A DNA stretch of 64,000 bases. Source: Siphonodentalium dalli (lineage: Eukaryota > Mollusca > Scaphopoda > Gadilida > Siphonodentaliidae). A model generated the notes under the pieces. It was not told the DNA's origin, searched no databases, and was given only the letters and a program-made list of their open reading frames with translations. Location of the stretch: positions 89,257,980 through 89,321,979 of the forward strand of contig CP136063.1 of the NCBI GenBank assembly GCA_032622095.1, given 5' to 3'. The stretch's first letter is position 1, and every line of letters starts with the position of its first letter. Positions 10,498 through 22,059 of the stretch are shown here, piece after piece. The translations under genes and the position numbers were made by a program.

Positions 10498-13400
10498 TAA
10501 AATACCCTTCAGGGGATCTCTGAAAAACAGTGAAATTACTGGACAGAATATTTTGTTTTCCACAAAAAGAAAAAAAAGTACATCTACCAAGACTGAACAC
10601 AAACAAAAAAAGCCCAAGGACCCAAATATATTCCTACATGGGGTTTATTTAGGGACAGGGTATTATTGTAGTGGGCAACTCTGACCTTTGATTAAATTTT
10701 TTATTTGAAAAGATTTCATTCTTCCCATCAGCTTTTCTATGTAAGGTTATTGCCCCAATAAATCTGAAGTATCTTCCTGTTTTCTTTACCAATCTAGGAA
10801 TTCAATGATATTTGTAAAAGAAGAAAAAAACATTAAAGCCGTAGAAATCACTCAGTGGGTCAGAGATTCATGTCCACTGCAGACATTTGACATGACGGCA
10901 CCTCTAGTGATGAAGTGGACAGTGTCCTGCCAGGATTAGCATTCAGGCCGCACGGACAGCTGTTGTCAACCAGCCCCTGTACCTGCCCTCTGACCATTTA
11001 GATGATTGCAGAACTCTATAGAAGAGATAATAAATTTGTTTCCGACAATAGACCACATTATATTCATTCATCGAGTCCTTAACAGAGCCGTGTATTCTCG
11101 CAGAATAATTTCTATTAACATCGCCAATCCGACTTTGAATGCTCATCGTAAGCCCTTTCAGAGGATGAAGTCAGAAAAGCACACCATTCTCACGTTTTAA
11201 CGTGCGTAGCCTAAACCTAGTCTTAGTCCCTTTAACAGACTACAGCCAACACAGCATGCCATTGTCAATAGTACGAATGAACAGGCTGACTGCCTACAAT
11301 AGCTCAGCACATCACACAATTCCTTTATTATTTCTCCACATCACATCTTTCTAGCATCTTTGTGCCACCTACTAGATTTTACACCACTGAGCAGTAATCT
11401 AATTGCTTCCGTAGCCAGCTACCGGGCGGAGTTTAATTGACTGACAGCCAATCACCTGTCATTATTCGGAGCATGGCTTACAGCTTCACTCTTTGAGCAC
11501 ACTATAATATTGTACTGGTTTATGAAATTAAAACCCATGTATCATGGAATAGGATGATAATGTTTGGTTGACACCTGAGTACTGGCTTCTTACCTATAGC
11601 TACCTACTGATTGGAGTGAAGTTTTATGTTGGAGTTCTGGTGTAATCGCCTGTCTCCCGTAACAATACGCCACTATTGCACGGATCTTTCTTACAGTGTC
11701 TCATGCGATAACTAAACGTGATATATTCGTATAGTGCTCGGATTGCCATTCTCTGTTGACTATGCTGTAACCGAGCTATCCAGGTAAGTTTGGCATTATA
11801 TACTCAAAACTTGGCACGCAATCTCAAATTTTATGTCTGAAAAACAATGTTTATCATATCCGATCTCATTTTGGTGTCACATTCATTTTGTATTTAATCC
11901 GATATCCTTATGGCTTCATGAAATTTATATTTCCGTTATTTTATTAAACAAACCATCATTTTAAATTGAGATATAATTCGGATATGTGTGATTTCAAATT
12001 TCATTCCTGAAAATATTTTGATTTATTATTTTAGAAAGGAATAAATCTTTATCTTTGCTACAGAATATAAATTAATTTACAGGAATAATTGCACTCGAGT
12101 GAATGGACTGGATATTACAAATAAAATTAGAGATTTCTGGTTGAAAATATGTTCTAATGATTCTATGGATTATTAAGGAAAAACTGGAAATAAATCTAGT
12201 TTAGTTCAGAGATGAATGAAAATTTGGATATTACTGATATTAAATCCTCTATTCCTGATACAATTAAATCTTAATTAAACTTCCTCGTTTAATTTAATAT
12301 ATTTCTAAAAAAAATGACAGAATATTCCTCTCTGCTTGGCATCAATTTTGTGAAGGATAAATTTGCATAAAAAAAGAATTTGAAGATATATGCAAACAAT
12401 GGTTTTATTTTAATTTATTTGAAATGTAAACTGCCCTGGTATGTCTAAGATATCCTTTGAAAAAGTGTGACAAGGAGTACATAAAAGTAAATAAAGGTAC
12501 AAACAGGTGCTAATGATATTTTCCTCAATAGCTCAGATTTTTAGCAATAAGCATTCTTATATAAATTAAATCTTTCCTTTTCAATAACTATTACTAGATA
12601 TTAGTGTAAAGTGCTCAAATAAATTGTGTCATTTCTTGTATAAAATGAACCCACAGTGTTTACTTTTAATACTATGTGCAATGACCTGAAGAAACTTTCC
12701 TTATTGCCAGATGAACAATAAATTGTTTCCGCACTGTGTTTACAAGGAAAAAGGTCACAAGTGCAAGCATAAAATAAATCTCTGTTTGCTATTATAGAAA
12801 GCCTTTGAAGGTTAGACAATTGCTAATTCTATAACTTTAATACAAGGAAAAATACTAAACTAAAAAAATATAAAATGTTTTGATCATCATATACATTTGA
12901 GAATGTCTGTTGTGTGAGGATCATGATACTTAAATATTTACAATGACATCTTGCTTGTTTGGGCCTAAGGCAACTTTTCCCCCAGAATTTCATGGTTTTT
13001 TAATGTTTTGGATAATACTTTTCCTAATATTGGTCAATAGCTTTATTGAGCTGTGTTCAACTACGAAATTTGTGGTAAAAAAGTTATGTCCCCTTATAAC
13101 TTTATTTTACTTTATCATTCTGGACCGTAGTAGTTTGATACATGTTAAGTATGTTGTCCATGTTCTGACGATAGCAATGGCAAAGCAATTGTAAACTGAA
13201 TTACCCTACATAAAATGTGTATCCCAAATACCATGACAAAATGCTATCGGTCTCATTAAAGGCAATTTTGAAATTGTTTCAAATTGCTATTATTAAAGTC
13301 AATCACAGAGCCATGGCTATTTATAAGCAATCTCGGGTATTTAGTGTTGGTTTAGCAGCGTGAATTAAACTACATGTATGTCTGTAGTATATGCAGAGCA

Positions 13401-15148
13401 TGGGATGACAGAAAATTAAATGAATTTATGTTAGGAATATACACTGTTTTTGGACGTTGGGGGATTCTAAATTACATACATTATAGTATAGCTTTGGTGA
13501 GAGATTTTTAAATACTTGTGAATCCAGTTTTGAAGTTTTCAGAAGCAAAATGACAACCCAATAATTGAAGAAATAAATTGTCCAGAAGTAGCCTGTAATA
13601 AAATTGAAGTCTTGATTCTGGGGGTTTTAATTAAACAAGCTCTGAATTTTGAATATCATGTCCGTGATTCTCTTAAATAATTTCCTTGTTCATTTATCTT
13701 ACCGGTATGCTTGGGCTCTGACATTTTGTACAAAAGATTCCATGACTGCATGGAAAAAACTGCCAAAATACTACTTCATGATTAAAAAAAACCCCAGAAT
13801 TTAATATGAGTTTAAAACATTAAGCATATTACAAAGAGAGGTACAGTATTATTTAATTTAAGTGAACCATTTCTGCTAGAAATTTCAACAAAACAGTGAA
13901 ACGAGAAATTAGTTTTGTATCAAATTTAGTACACACCTCTGACAAAAGCGCTGTTTCATTATTCATTCAATCACTCAAAATCATTGCTAGAACTATTCAA
14001 TGAGGCAAATCTTAAGATCCGCAGATATAATGCCAAAATAGTTCCAAATAAAAACAAAAATTATCCAACCTACTGGCCATGGACATCTTCATTGAGGGGA
14101 AACACGCATATATTTTCAGTCTACATCTGTAGAGGCCTTTTCTAGTACAAATATAAACCCAATGAATGAATTATGCCTCTGGAAACTAGATCCTGACTTT
14201 CAGTATATCAGCGCACTTGGTTATGTACGAGCAGCCAATAATTCAGTATTATTGGATTAGATGAAAGATGACCGCACATTGAACATATCTGATACTTTGA
14301 CGGCCAATGTTTTCATGGCAGGATCATAGCACGACTTGTGGTTTGTTTCCCTTCTCACCGCGCTGATACCTGAACCAAAGATTGAAGCATAATACCATCT
14401 TTCTGCCCCCTATTATAATGCCGGGACCCAGATATCCATCCCAGATTCATGTCATAGAGTGCTCTGTTATCTTGTGATATTTTTATTTCTCTGTCACGAG
14501 TGTAATTATGTTCTTCTGCAAATCTGTATATTGCCTGTATTAAAAGTGACAAGGACTGTTGCATCTTTATATTGAATGCTTGTGGGTTATAGATGTATTA
14601 AAGAATCGTTGTGTTTTGGATTGCTTCAGCAACATTTCTTTTGGAGAAAAAAAACTCACCAAAGCCAGACTGATGTTATATTGCCTTCTAAATATTTCTA
14701 ATTCATTAAATGAAAATATCATATTTGAACTTTTGAGTTGAGAACACCAAATTTTTATTAACAATTTTTATTCTCCGAATACAGCTATTTAGAAGTTGGT
14801 TAGATAGATTGTTAAAAATGTTAGTAACTTATATTAAAAGGAGTAACAAATTGTGTGTAGTTTCCAAATATTGTGAATTTTCTGAAAACATAATATTTAT
14901 TATCAAATTTTTTTGATGATTATAGGATTTTGGTGAATATTACAGAGAATAGAGCAAAAATTATGTGAGAATGATACTGAAGGATTTCATTTAAAATGTA
15001 TCAGAAAAAAACATTGGAATAAAGGAAAGTCTTGGCAGTTATATTTTAATATTGCGTTATTAAAGTGTATCAAAGCGAAAAGAAAAAATAATAACTGAGT
15101 ATTTTATCAAGTTATGTATTTTGTGGATTATACACTACTGAGATGTCA
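10498..15148. other. long repeat-poor stretch
   Basis: About 4.6 kb without a supported coding exon and almost without the elements that crowd the rest of the window. 10860-11783 is the more GC-rich part with the candidate promoter and exon. 11800-15100 is AT-rich, with short chance open frames only. In an eya locus such a stretch is a fair place to look for enhancers. Confidence 0.4.
11400..11783 (+). promoter_or_regulatory. candidate promoter plus non-coding first exon
   Basis: This repeat-free, slightly GC-richer stretch ends in a perfect donor context CAG|GTAAGT at 11783/11784. Upstream, 11441-11460 reads TGACAGCCAATCACCTGTCA: TGACAG and its reverse complement flank a CCAAT box and a CACCTG E-box. 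Homeodomain-type TAATTG sites sit just before it (11398, 11433). No open frame leads to the donor, so it would be a 5' UTR exon. Its link to eya, 27 kb downstream, is inferred from orientation only. A chance match is possible. Confidence 0.22.
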
Positions 15149-15152
15149 TTAA

Positions 15153-15545
15153 CCCTTTACCCAACAAACCGGCCAAAACCGGCCAAATAAAGCTTCAACA
15201 GCCTAAAATATCTTCGGTCTGTCTCAATAGAACCATACAAATATGGATATCATTGGAACCGGCTCCTTGACCACATTGTGATAGTTACAGTTATGCCCTG
15301 TGCCAATGCATTCTCTTATATATGCGAGTCGACCATAGGTCGCCTCGCATATATAAGAGAATGCATTGGCCTAAAAAAAAATCTTTTTTTAACACTTTTT
15401 ACCATTTTTTCTTACATTCTTTAACAATTTTATAATTTTTAATGTGTTAAGCCAATGCATTCTCTTATATATGCGAGGCGACCTATGGTCGACTCGCATA
15501 TATAAGAGAATGCATTGGCACAGGGCCCTTCTGTTGGGTAAAGGG
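15153..15545. mobile_element. TT1 element
   Basis: TTAA at 15149-15152 and 15546-15549; termini CCCTTTACCCAACAAACCGG and CTGTTGGGTAAAGGG. Nearly identical to the copies at 6088 and 55940, so amplification is recent. Its right TTAA is also the left TTAA of the TT3 copy that follows. Confidence 0.88.
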
Positions 15546-15549
15546 TTAA

Positions 15550-15868
15550 TCCTTTCTATACTGAATGGATTCTTCTATTCAGTGTATATCAAAGTATTCA
15601 ATGGAATGCGGTATATTATATATTTAGATGGTTGTTCAGGTAATAAGAGCAGACAGATAATAGATAACAGATAATACCAGTTGATTGATTGATTGATTGG
15701 GGTTTATTGTCGCTTTAGCAACTAAGGCAACTAAGATAATACCAGAGCAGACTGATAAATATTCATTGGTGGGAAATTTTCAGATAATATGGTCAATATT
15801 GTTGAACTTATTATCTGAACATTTCTTTAGGGAACTACTCGTCAATGAGTATTTAGTGCAGAAAGGGT
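15550..15868 (+). mobile_element. TT3 element with a small internal insert
   Basis: It begins TCCTTTCTATACTGAATGGA straight after the shared TTAA and ends agtgcagaaaggg. A (ttga)n run plus ggggtttattgtcgctttag at about 15679-15740 interrupts the interior. Confidence 0.75.
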
Positions 15869-16319
15869 TATAATTTATTTTTTGGATAAAATCAGAGAAA
15901 ATGGAAAATCATTTTAATATCATGAGAAGAAGGGATACTACGAAAGTGTCTTATTATTTGAAGGAAACTCTGATGGTTGTCATCATCATCCGAAATCTGA
16001 AATGAACACCCAACATGTAAATTCTGATCTGATCTAGTTGAAAATTTCAATTTAATAAAGTCTAAATTTTGATAAACCCCTCATGAGCACCTTTAAACAT
16101 AGCTATTTTTCTATCTATTTATTTGATCTGTTTTGGAAGACAAATCAATTTATGTTTTTCCCTAACCTGAATTTTTTCATTGTGTTGATTGCAAACGTTT
16201 TGCTAGTGTTTTCTGAATTAAAAAAAAGTCTTCAGTCCTCAGGATATTACTATTCAGTGTTTTTGGACGATCAGTTCAATTTGATTCAGACTTTTTGCTA
16301 CAGAATTAATTGATATTGA

Positions 16320-16720
16320 AGCTTGTATCTGCGTCTGTCTTATTGCGCTCTCGTACAAGTTTGCATCACTACTTCTGAAATCTCATCATTGAGCGGAAGC
16401 TAGGACTGATCGAATTGACAGCAACGGGGGAAATCCGAGCCGCGAATGAGTCTCAGGCCACAATAGGCTGCCAAGGCGGGACCAGCATAGTTTTAATGAG
16501 CCCGTGGCTATATTATATGGAGTCTGTTCCGAATGTCATTTCTAGCATTTCCACTCATCAAACTTCTCATGTTAATTAATGACACTCATCCAAAATCACC
16601 AACTTAATCATTACGATGAGTAGAAATTTTAACCCTCAATGATAAATTCATTAATTCTCTATCTTTCGGTATTATGTCCAGCCGTATAAATTAGCTGGAA
16701 TTTGTCTAAGCTAAATAAAT
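16320..16720. other. single-copy, GC-richer island
   Basis: No repeat family and no convincing open frame here, but composition differs from the AT-rich surroundings (for example around 16390-16500). It is a candidate conserved non-coding element or unrecognised UTR; there is no direct evidence of either. Confidence 0.2.
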
Positions 16721-16842
16721 TCCAAAGCCAAAAATTTTACCTCGGCTAAAAAGCCTAGGATTGACATGTTCTACATGTACATATACATTGTATATACTTC
16801 AGTTTATAATTTTGGATATTGGCCCATAATCATATAATTAAA

Positions 16843-17235
16843 GTGATGTGAAACACTCCGGTAGGGTGATCAGATAGGAATGGAGAATAATCTTGTTCAA
16901 AGTAGTTATTTTTACAAATATTATATCCAAATTGACAACACACATAGTCATTCTTATCTATTAATTAAATGCAATCAATATCGATGACAAAATGGGTTTC
17001 GTTAGTTTATTGCCGAAAGATGCGTCCCAAATCGAGTAGTAAATATTTACAATTGAGCGTAGTTCAGACGATGTTTTCTGTGGAGTGATGTGGTTGATTT
17101 GCTTGAGATTTTTTGGCGATGTTAGTAGAATGTTACATTCCTCCAGCTGGCATAGCGCCTGAACACTAACTTATCAGTTTCGCGCACCCGAACAAGTCCA
17201 TAATATGTCTTTAAACATACGGTACTCTTATTAAA
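16843..17235 (-). repeat. dispersed repeat, copy 2 (inverted)
   Basis: Reverse-orientation, diverged copy of 7010-7385, starting aagtgatgtgaaacactccg and ending near gaacaagtccataatatgtc. Confidence 0.65.
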
Positions 17236-17735
17236 TTTCAAGTAAAAATTCCTCATGTATTCTGCTTATATGGGTCACTATAATTGTTTTCATTTCATTC
17301 GAAATGACTAATTTTCATATAAAAACAAATTCAATGTGATGTAATTATGATTATTAAGAATTAGACAATGACTAACACACCCTCTCTTGGTTCTTATATG
17401 GCTAAACAAAGAATAATTTGGGAAATGAACCCATTATTTCACACCTGTACTATTTGTTAATTTTGAGGAAATTTCCCCCCTGTACTATTATTCCGCCCCA
17501 TATGTTTATTTGGAGCCAAATATTAGTTTATTTCAAATAAACAATAGTCTTTTCTACCTGGTCCTTGTTTTTACTACTTGACATTCAACATTCCTTTCAT
17601 GTTGTCTTCAGACTTGCCATAATGTAAAACTAATTATGTGGTTAAATATTGCACAAAATATTGGCAGCTACTAAAATTTTCTTTGGCTAAAAAATAACCG
17701 AAATAAACTTTTCATCATTTCCTAAGGGAGAACTA

Positions 17736-17943
17736 CAGTAATGTCCTAAGTAATTGACTCCTTAACCACAGCAGAATTATGGGTAACTTTTCAGGATTTA
17801 GTCAGAAATATGGCTTGTTGCCATTCATCGGAAGGTGAGAGAGCATTCCGATGAATGGCAACAAGCCATATTTCCGACTAAATCCTGAAAAATTACCCAT
17901 AATTCTGCTGTGGTTAAGGAGTCGATTATGTAGAGCATTACTT
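17736..17943. mobile_element. PalTA element inside a duplicated TT3 fragment
   Basis: Complete arms; the left junction is ACTA|CAGTAATG. An identical 37-bp stretch (gaaataaacttttcatcatt...gaactac) lies on both sides, at 17700-17736 and 17948-17984. The second continues as a TT3 right end to about 18016. Confidence 0.8.
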
Positions 17944-18016
17944 AACTGAAATAAACTTTTCATCATTTCCTAAGGGAGAACTACCTGCCAATGAGTATTT
18001 AGTAAAGACAGGGTTT

Positions 18017-20566
18017 GAAGGACCCAGGGACAGTACAGCATTAATATAGCAGAACCAGATCACCAAGCTGGTTGCTTCTCTATCTTCCACCCAATAAGAT
18101 GACCTAAATTATTTGCTGCTGTCCTTCATTTTATATCCACCTGTTAGCCTGTATCATCAGAACAATGACACTTGGACAAGGTGTACCAGTTAATATTGGC
18201 GAATAATTGTGTTAATGGTCCAAATTATGTTTTGTCACCAGCCCCGTTGGCTTGTCTTCTCCCTCTTTGTATAGCTGTCTGTTCTGTCTGTTGAATTCAC
18301 ACGGGATCCTCTTTGTCTCTGATTATATCTAAGTTCATCGATGGTCATCACAAGAAAGACGTTCTAAAAACAATTGTGCTGATCTCAATCCTTGTTGACA
18401 ATCTATCATTAAAGCAGGGACCAGTCTAGGGAATTCAATTGGGAGAAGTGAGTTCTCCCAATTGAAACCTCTGGGCTGGTTCCTGCTTTAAAGATGGATT
18501 ATCTCTTCATATAACAATTTTGAAATAGTCTTGTGGGTACATGTATAAAATAATAAATATGAATTGAAGACACATGCCTGGAAATGCTTCTAACAACTAC
18601 TAAATATTGATTTTATTTTCGAATATTTTATTATAAAATGAGATGATTAAGTGGGACAATTTATTGTTCTATTTTTAGAACAGACCATTCAGGCGATGCC
18701 ATATAGTGATAGAGCTCATTAGGGTGTTCCCATAGCTATGCTCTGAATGTCAAATTTTTTCCCAGATTGATTGTTTGTATTGCATAATTATAAGCTATAA
18801 TTAATCTAATTAACATTTATTTGTGACAAAATAAAAATTTTGATCGCTGTTAACAGTTACAGTAACCACTATATTTCGTTAGCTAAACAACCACAAGTTT
18901 TTAGAGCAGAAAATATTCGAAATATAATCAATATTATTGATAGAAGCATTTCCGGACAGTTGTCTTCGATTCATATCTAATATTTTATACCCCGGTAACT
19001 ATATAACACGTGTTTACAAAGAGATAGACCATCTTTAATCATAGATTGAAGTTCTATCAACATCACCTTTCTATGATCCAATAAGTATTATGCTATAGAA
19101 GAACCCATTTATAAAACCATTATAGTGAGTGAGAATACCATGATAATCAGTAAATATACTTTAAATATGCTGTTGGAAAAAAATACATCATACCTGAACA
19201 GTTTTTACATCTACCTATATATAAGCCAAGTGTGTCTGTCTGTAATACTGTCCAGTATGAACTGGGCGTATTGATTCATGCTCGCTTAAACCGCAGGCAA
19301 GCTACAGTGATATAACGAAAGTTGCAGTGAAATTGCGATATTGTATTTCACTGTGGCTTCTAAAAGATACATACACGACGACCTACATTTCTTTAATTTT
19401 CCGCTAATTTATAGGCAAGCATATAATGTATTATTCTATACTCCTGAATCGACTACTATGTAGAAAGTTCAAGGAAGAGGAACACCATTATTAACCAGAT
19501 ATTATAAGATATGGCTTTAATGCCAAAATTCCAGCTCCACATCTTTTCTATAGTACTTAAAACCTCTGACAGCATTAATATTAAATGAATATTTATCCAT
19601 TTGAAACTTGGGCAGAAATTCAACGCTTGAGAACATGGTTTCTTTTGAAACTGAAAGCCCCAACCAGTATGCTATTGTCTATCCCAAAATATTCCTTTTT
19701 AGTAGGCCAACAAAAAGGTTAATTCTTCTATGCTCATCATCTTCCTTCCCCAATATATGCAATCTGGTTAATGACTTCTGTGTTCTTCATTAAGACTATC
19801 TTCCAGAGATGGCTCACAAAATACATTGGGTTAATAATGTTCAGCAGTTTTGTGGGAAAATATTTTTAAAATTCTACAATTCACTGGACCTTTGATCTCT
19901 AAACATCACACACAATATGATGAAAGTAGTCTACCTACACTAAGGCCTGGAGCAAGCCATCACTCACCTACCGCAAAATAGAAAATGAATTTGAGCAAAA
20001 AAGTCTAATGAAAAATAGACTAAAAAATTTATTCACAAGATTTCTATGACAATCAGTTCCGCCAATTTACGGAGTATAACACTTCATTAAACAGTTTATA
20101 CTGTCCGCCAGGCCCCTTGTAATTTCCTTGTCCTTATCGTCGAGAATGTTACTGATTTAATCGCCCATCGAGCTTGGTCAAAAGCCTTCCCGTTTGTTAT
20201 GCTGTGTGTCGGGCCATTCTATAGTATTTGTGAAGAGGCCAATTCAATTGTGGCCAATAGTATTTTTTGCGAAATCGTCCCATTAATTGAGCGATGTATT
20301 GGATAGGCGCACAAGCCTTTTTGGTGATGGAAGATATGGGAAAGATAGCAAATTAGAGGCCCCCACCTGTTTATCAAGGATATATAAAATAGGTCAACAA
20401 AGTGCAGAACCCTTGAGAAGAGTGATACTGCCCTACTATATGTTCAATTGCTGGCAGTCTGGGGGGGGGGGGGGGGGGGGCAGCAGATCAGAGGGTCACA
20501 CAGGGGCTCCAGATCGTAAATATTTCACAATCCTGGCCTATTATTTTAGCAGGAACCTGGCATTAA
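18017..20566. other. mostly unassigned intergenic or intronic DNA
   Basis: Contains a 72-bp hAT-mini derivative (18415-18486) and an internal hAT-mini fragment (19061-19180, matching the interior of the 2697 and 49396 copies). 20085-20300 is a GC-richer single-copy island, and a 20-base G run lies at 20461-20480. No gene was seen. Confidence 0.45.
18415..18486. mobile_element. 72-bp minimal hAT-mini derivative
   Basis: CAGGGACCAGTCTAGGGAATT and its reverse complement meet around gagaagtgagttctc, leaving almost only the terminal repeats. Flanks CATTAAAG and CTTTAAAG agree at seven of eight positions. Confidence 0.75.
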
Positions 20567-20975
20567 GGAGGAGGTCAAGTGACCAATTTTGAATGGACAT
20601 TTCCATGCAAATCTCCGCAGCAAAAGTTACAGAGTTGCAAATATTTCTGGGTGTGACTTTGTGCGCTATTGAAAACAATACATATTTATCTGGGGGGTCG
20701 GCTTGGAATATATTCCAGTAGAAAGTTGGTGCATTTAAAAAGAAAATTTATATTGATTTTTTAAAACTAGGTCAAGTGTTGTAATTTCAGTAAAAAATTC
20801 TCAAAAATTCATATATAGCAATAATTGGCAATTTACCAATCACAGCCACCAGTTAAATGTTTATCTGTTTAATGATATGGCTGCTTTAGTGCCCAAACAA
20901 CTGCTTCATGTATAAATTTTGATGCAGAGATTTGCATGGAAATCCCCATTCAAAATTGGTCACTTGACCTCCCCC
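20567..20975. mobile_element. TT6 element
   Basis: TTAA at 20563-20566 and 20976-20979. Terminal inverted repeats of about 60 bp: GGAGGAGGTCAAGTGACCAA at the left and the complement TTGGTCACTTGACCTCCCCC at the right. Single copy in the window; no ORF of note. Confidence 0.75.
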
Positions 20976-21839
20976 TTAAAATACTGAATTCTTGGAGCGC
21001 CTCTCAAACTTTTTCTTATGGAAGTCAGCTCAGAAGACATTACTGTATAAGAAAAATTGTTTTGGTTTATTTTGTTTTGGTCTGTAGAGGTCTGTAGGGG
21101 AAATGTACCTTATTAAATCATCTCTATAAAGGACAAAAATAAAATAATGACAAATATAAAGATTCCACTACTGGCATAGCCCCTATCATCTTCATATATG
21201 GCAAATTTTGGTACGCCGAACAAAATCATAACTTTTGTACACTGTTGTTAAGTCGGGTACATTGGGTACAAATTAGATAACATACATCCCGGAACTAATT
21301 TACAACCCATGGGAACATAGCATACACATGGCGACATATCTAATCATCTTGATAATACATGTACTTGATATCAGAATTTTGCCAGGTATGCTGCAAGAAT
21401 TGTTATTATGGTACTAGTATAGCCCATATCACATTGATAATACTTCATATCACACTATTTGTCCTAGGTATGCTATATGAATTGCCAAAATGTGATTAGG
21501 AGTGATTAATGAGATGTATATCTAATGAATGCCAGTCTCCCATGGAGAAACAAGGGGGATAAATCAGACAGTGATTACCAAAGGCTAGTGTTGGCAGGTC
21601 CATAAAGTCTGACCACATGGCTGGGTTCTGCATGTTAAATCACTCAGGGTGGTTAGGTCTCATTTAACACTGATGTAATTCGCTAATAATCACCTCTCAC
21701 AGTTTATTGTGGGTAAATTAATGATAAATCATGCTGCCCTTCTTACCACTGCCTGCCAGCTTTACAACCATCAGTAGAATACTAAACTCTGTGTTTATCA
21801 ACTAATTAAGAGTCCTTGTTGAATACTTGTTATCATGTA

Positions 21840-21949
21840 CAGTAATGCCCTGAATAATCGACTCCTTAACCACAGCAGAATTATGGGTAATTTTTCAGAA
21901 TTTAGTCGGAAATATGGCTTGTTGCCATTCATCGGAAAGCTCTCACTGA
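21840..21949. mobile_element. PalTA left half
   Basis: TA then CAGTAATGCCC through ggaaagctctcactga; the right arm is absent. It ends about 100 bp before the minisatellite. Confidence 0.75.
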
Positions 21950-22059
21950 GGACTTAAAGTCGTGTGTGTATACTGTATTCATGAATGTGTATCTCAGTGC
22001 TGGTGTTCATAGTGAGATAGTTCCAAAAACTTTATCTTTCAGAAAGTTTCCCATTCGGT

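Noticed and set aside
20461-20480. Homopolymer G run, also C or G runs at 35427, 48751, 52925 and 57837
   Set aside because: Simple slippage tracts; lengths may be assembly-dependent. No function inferred.
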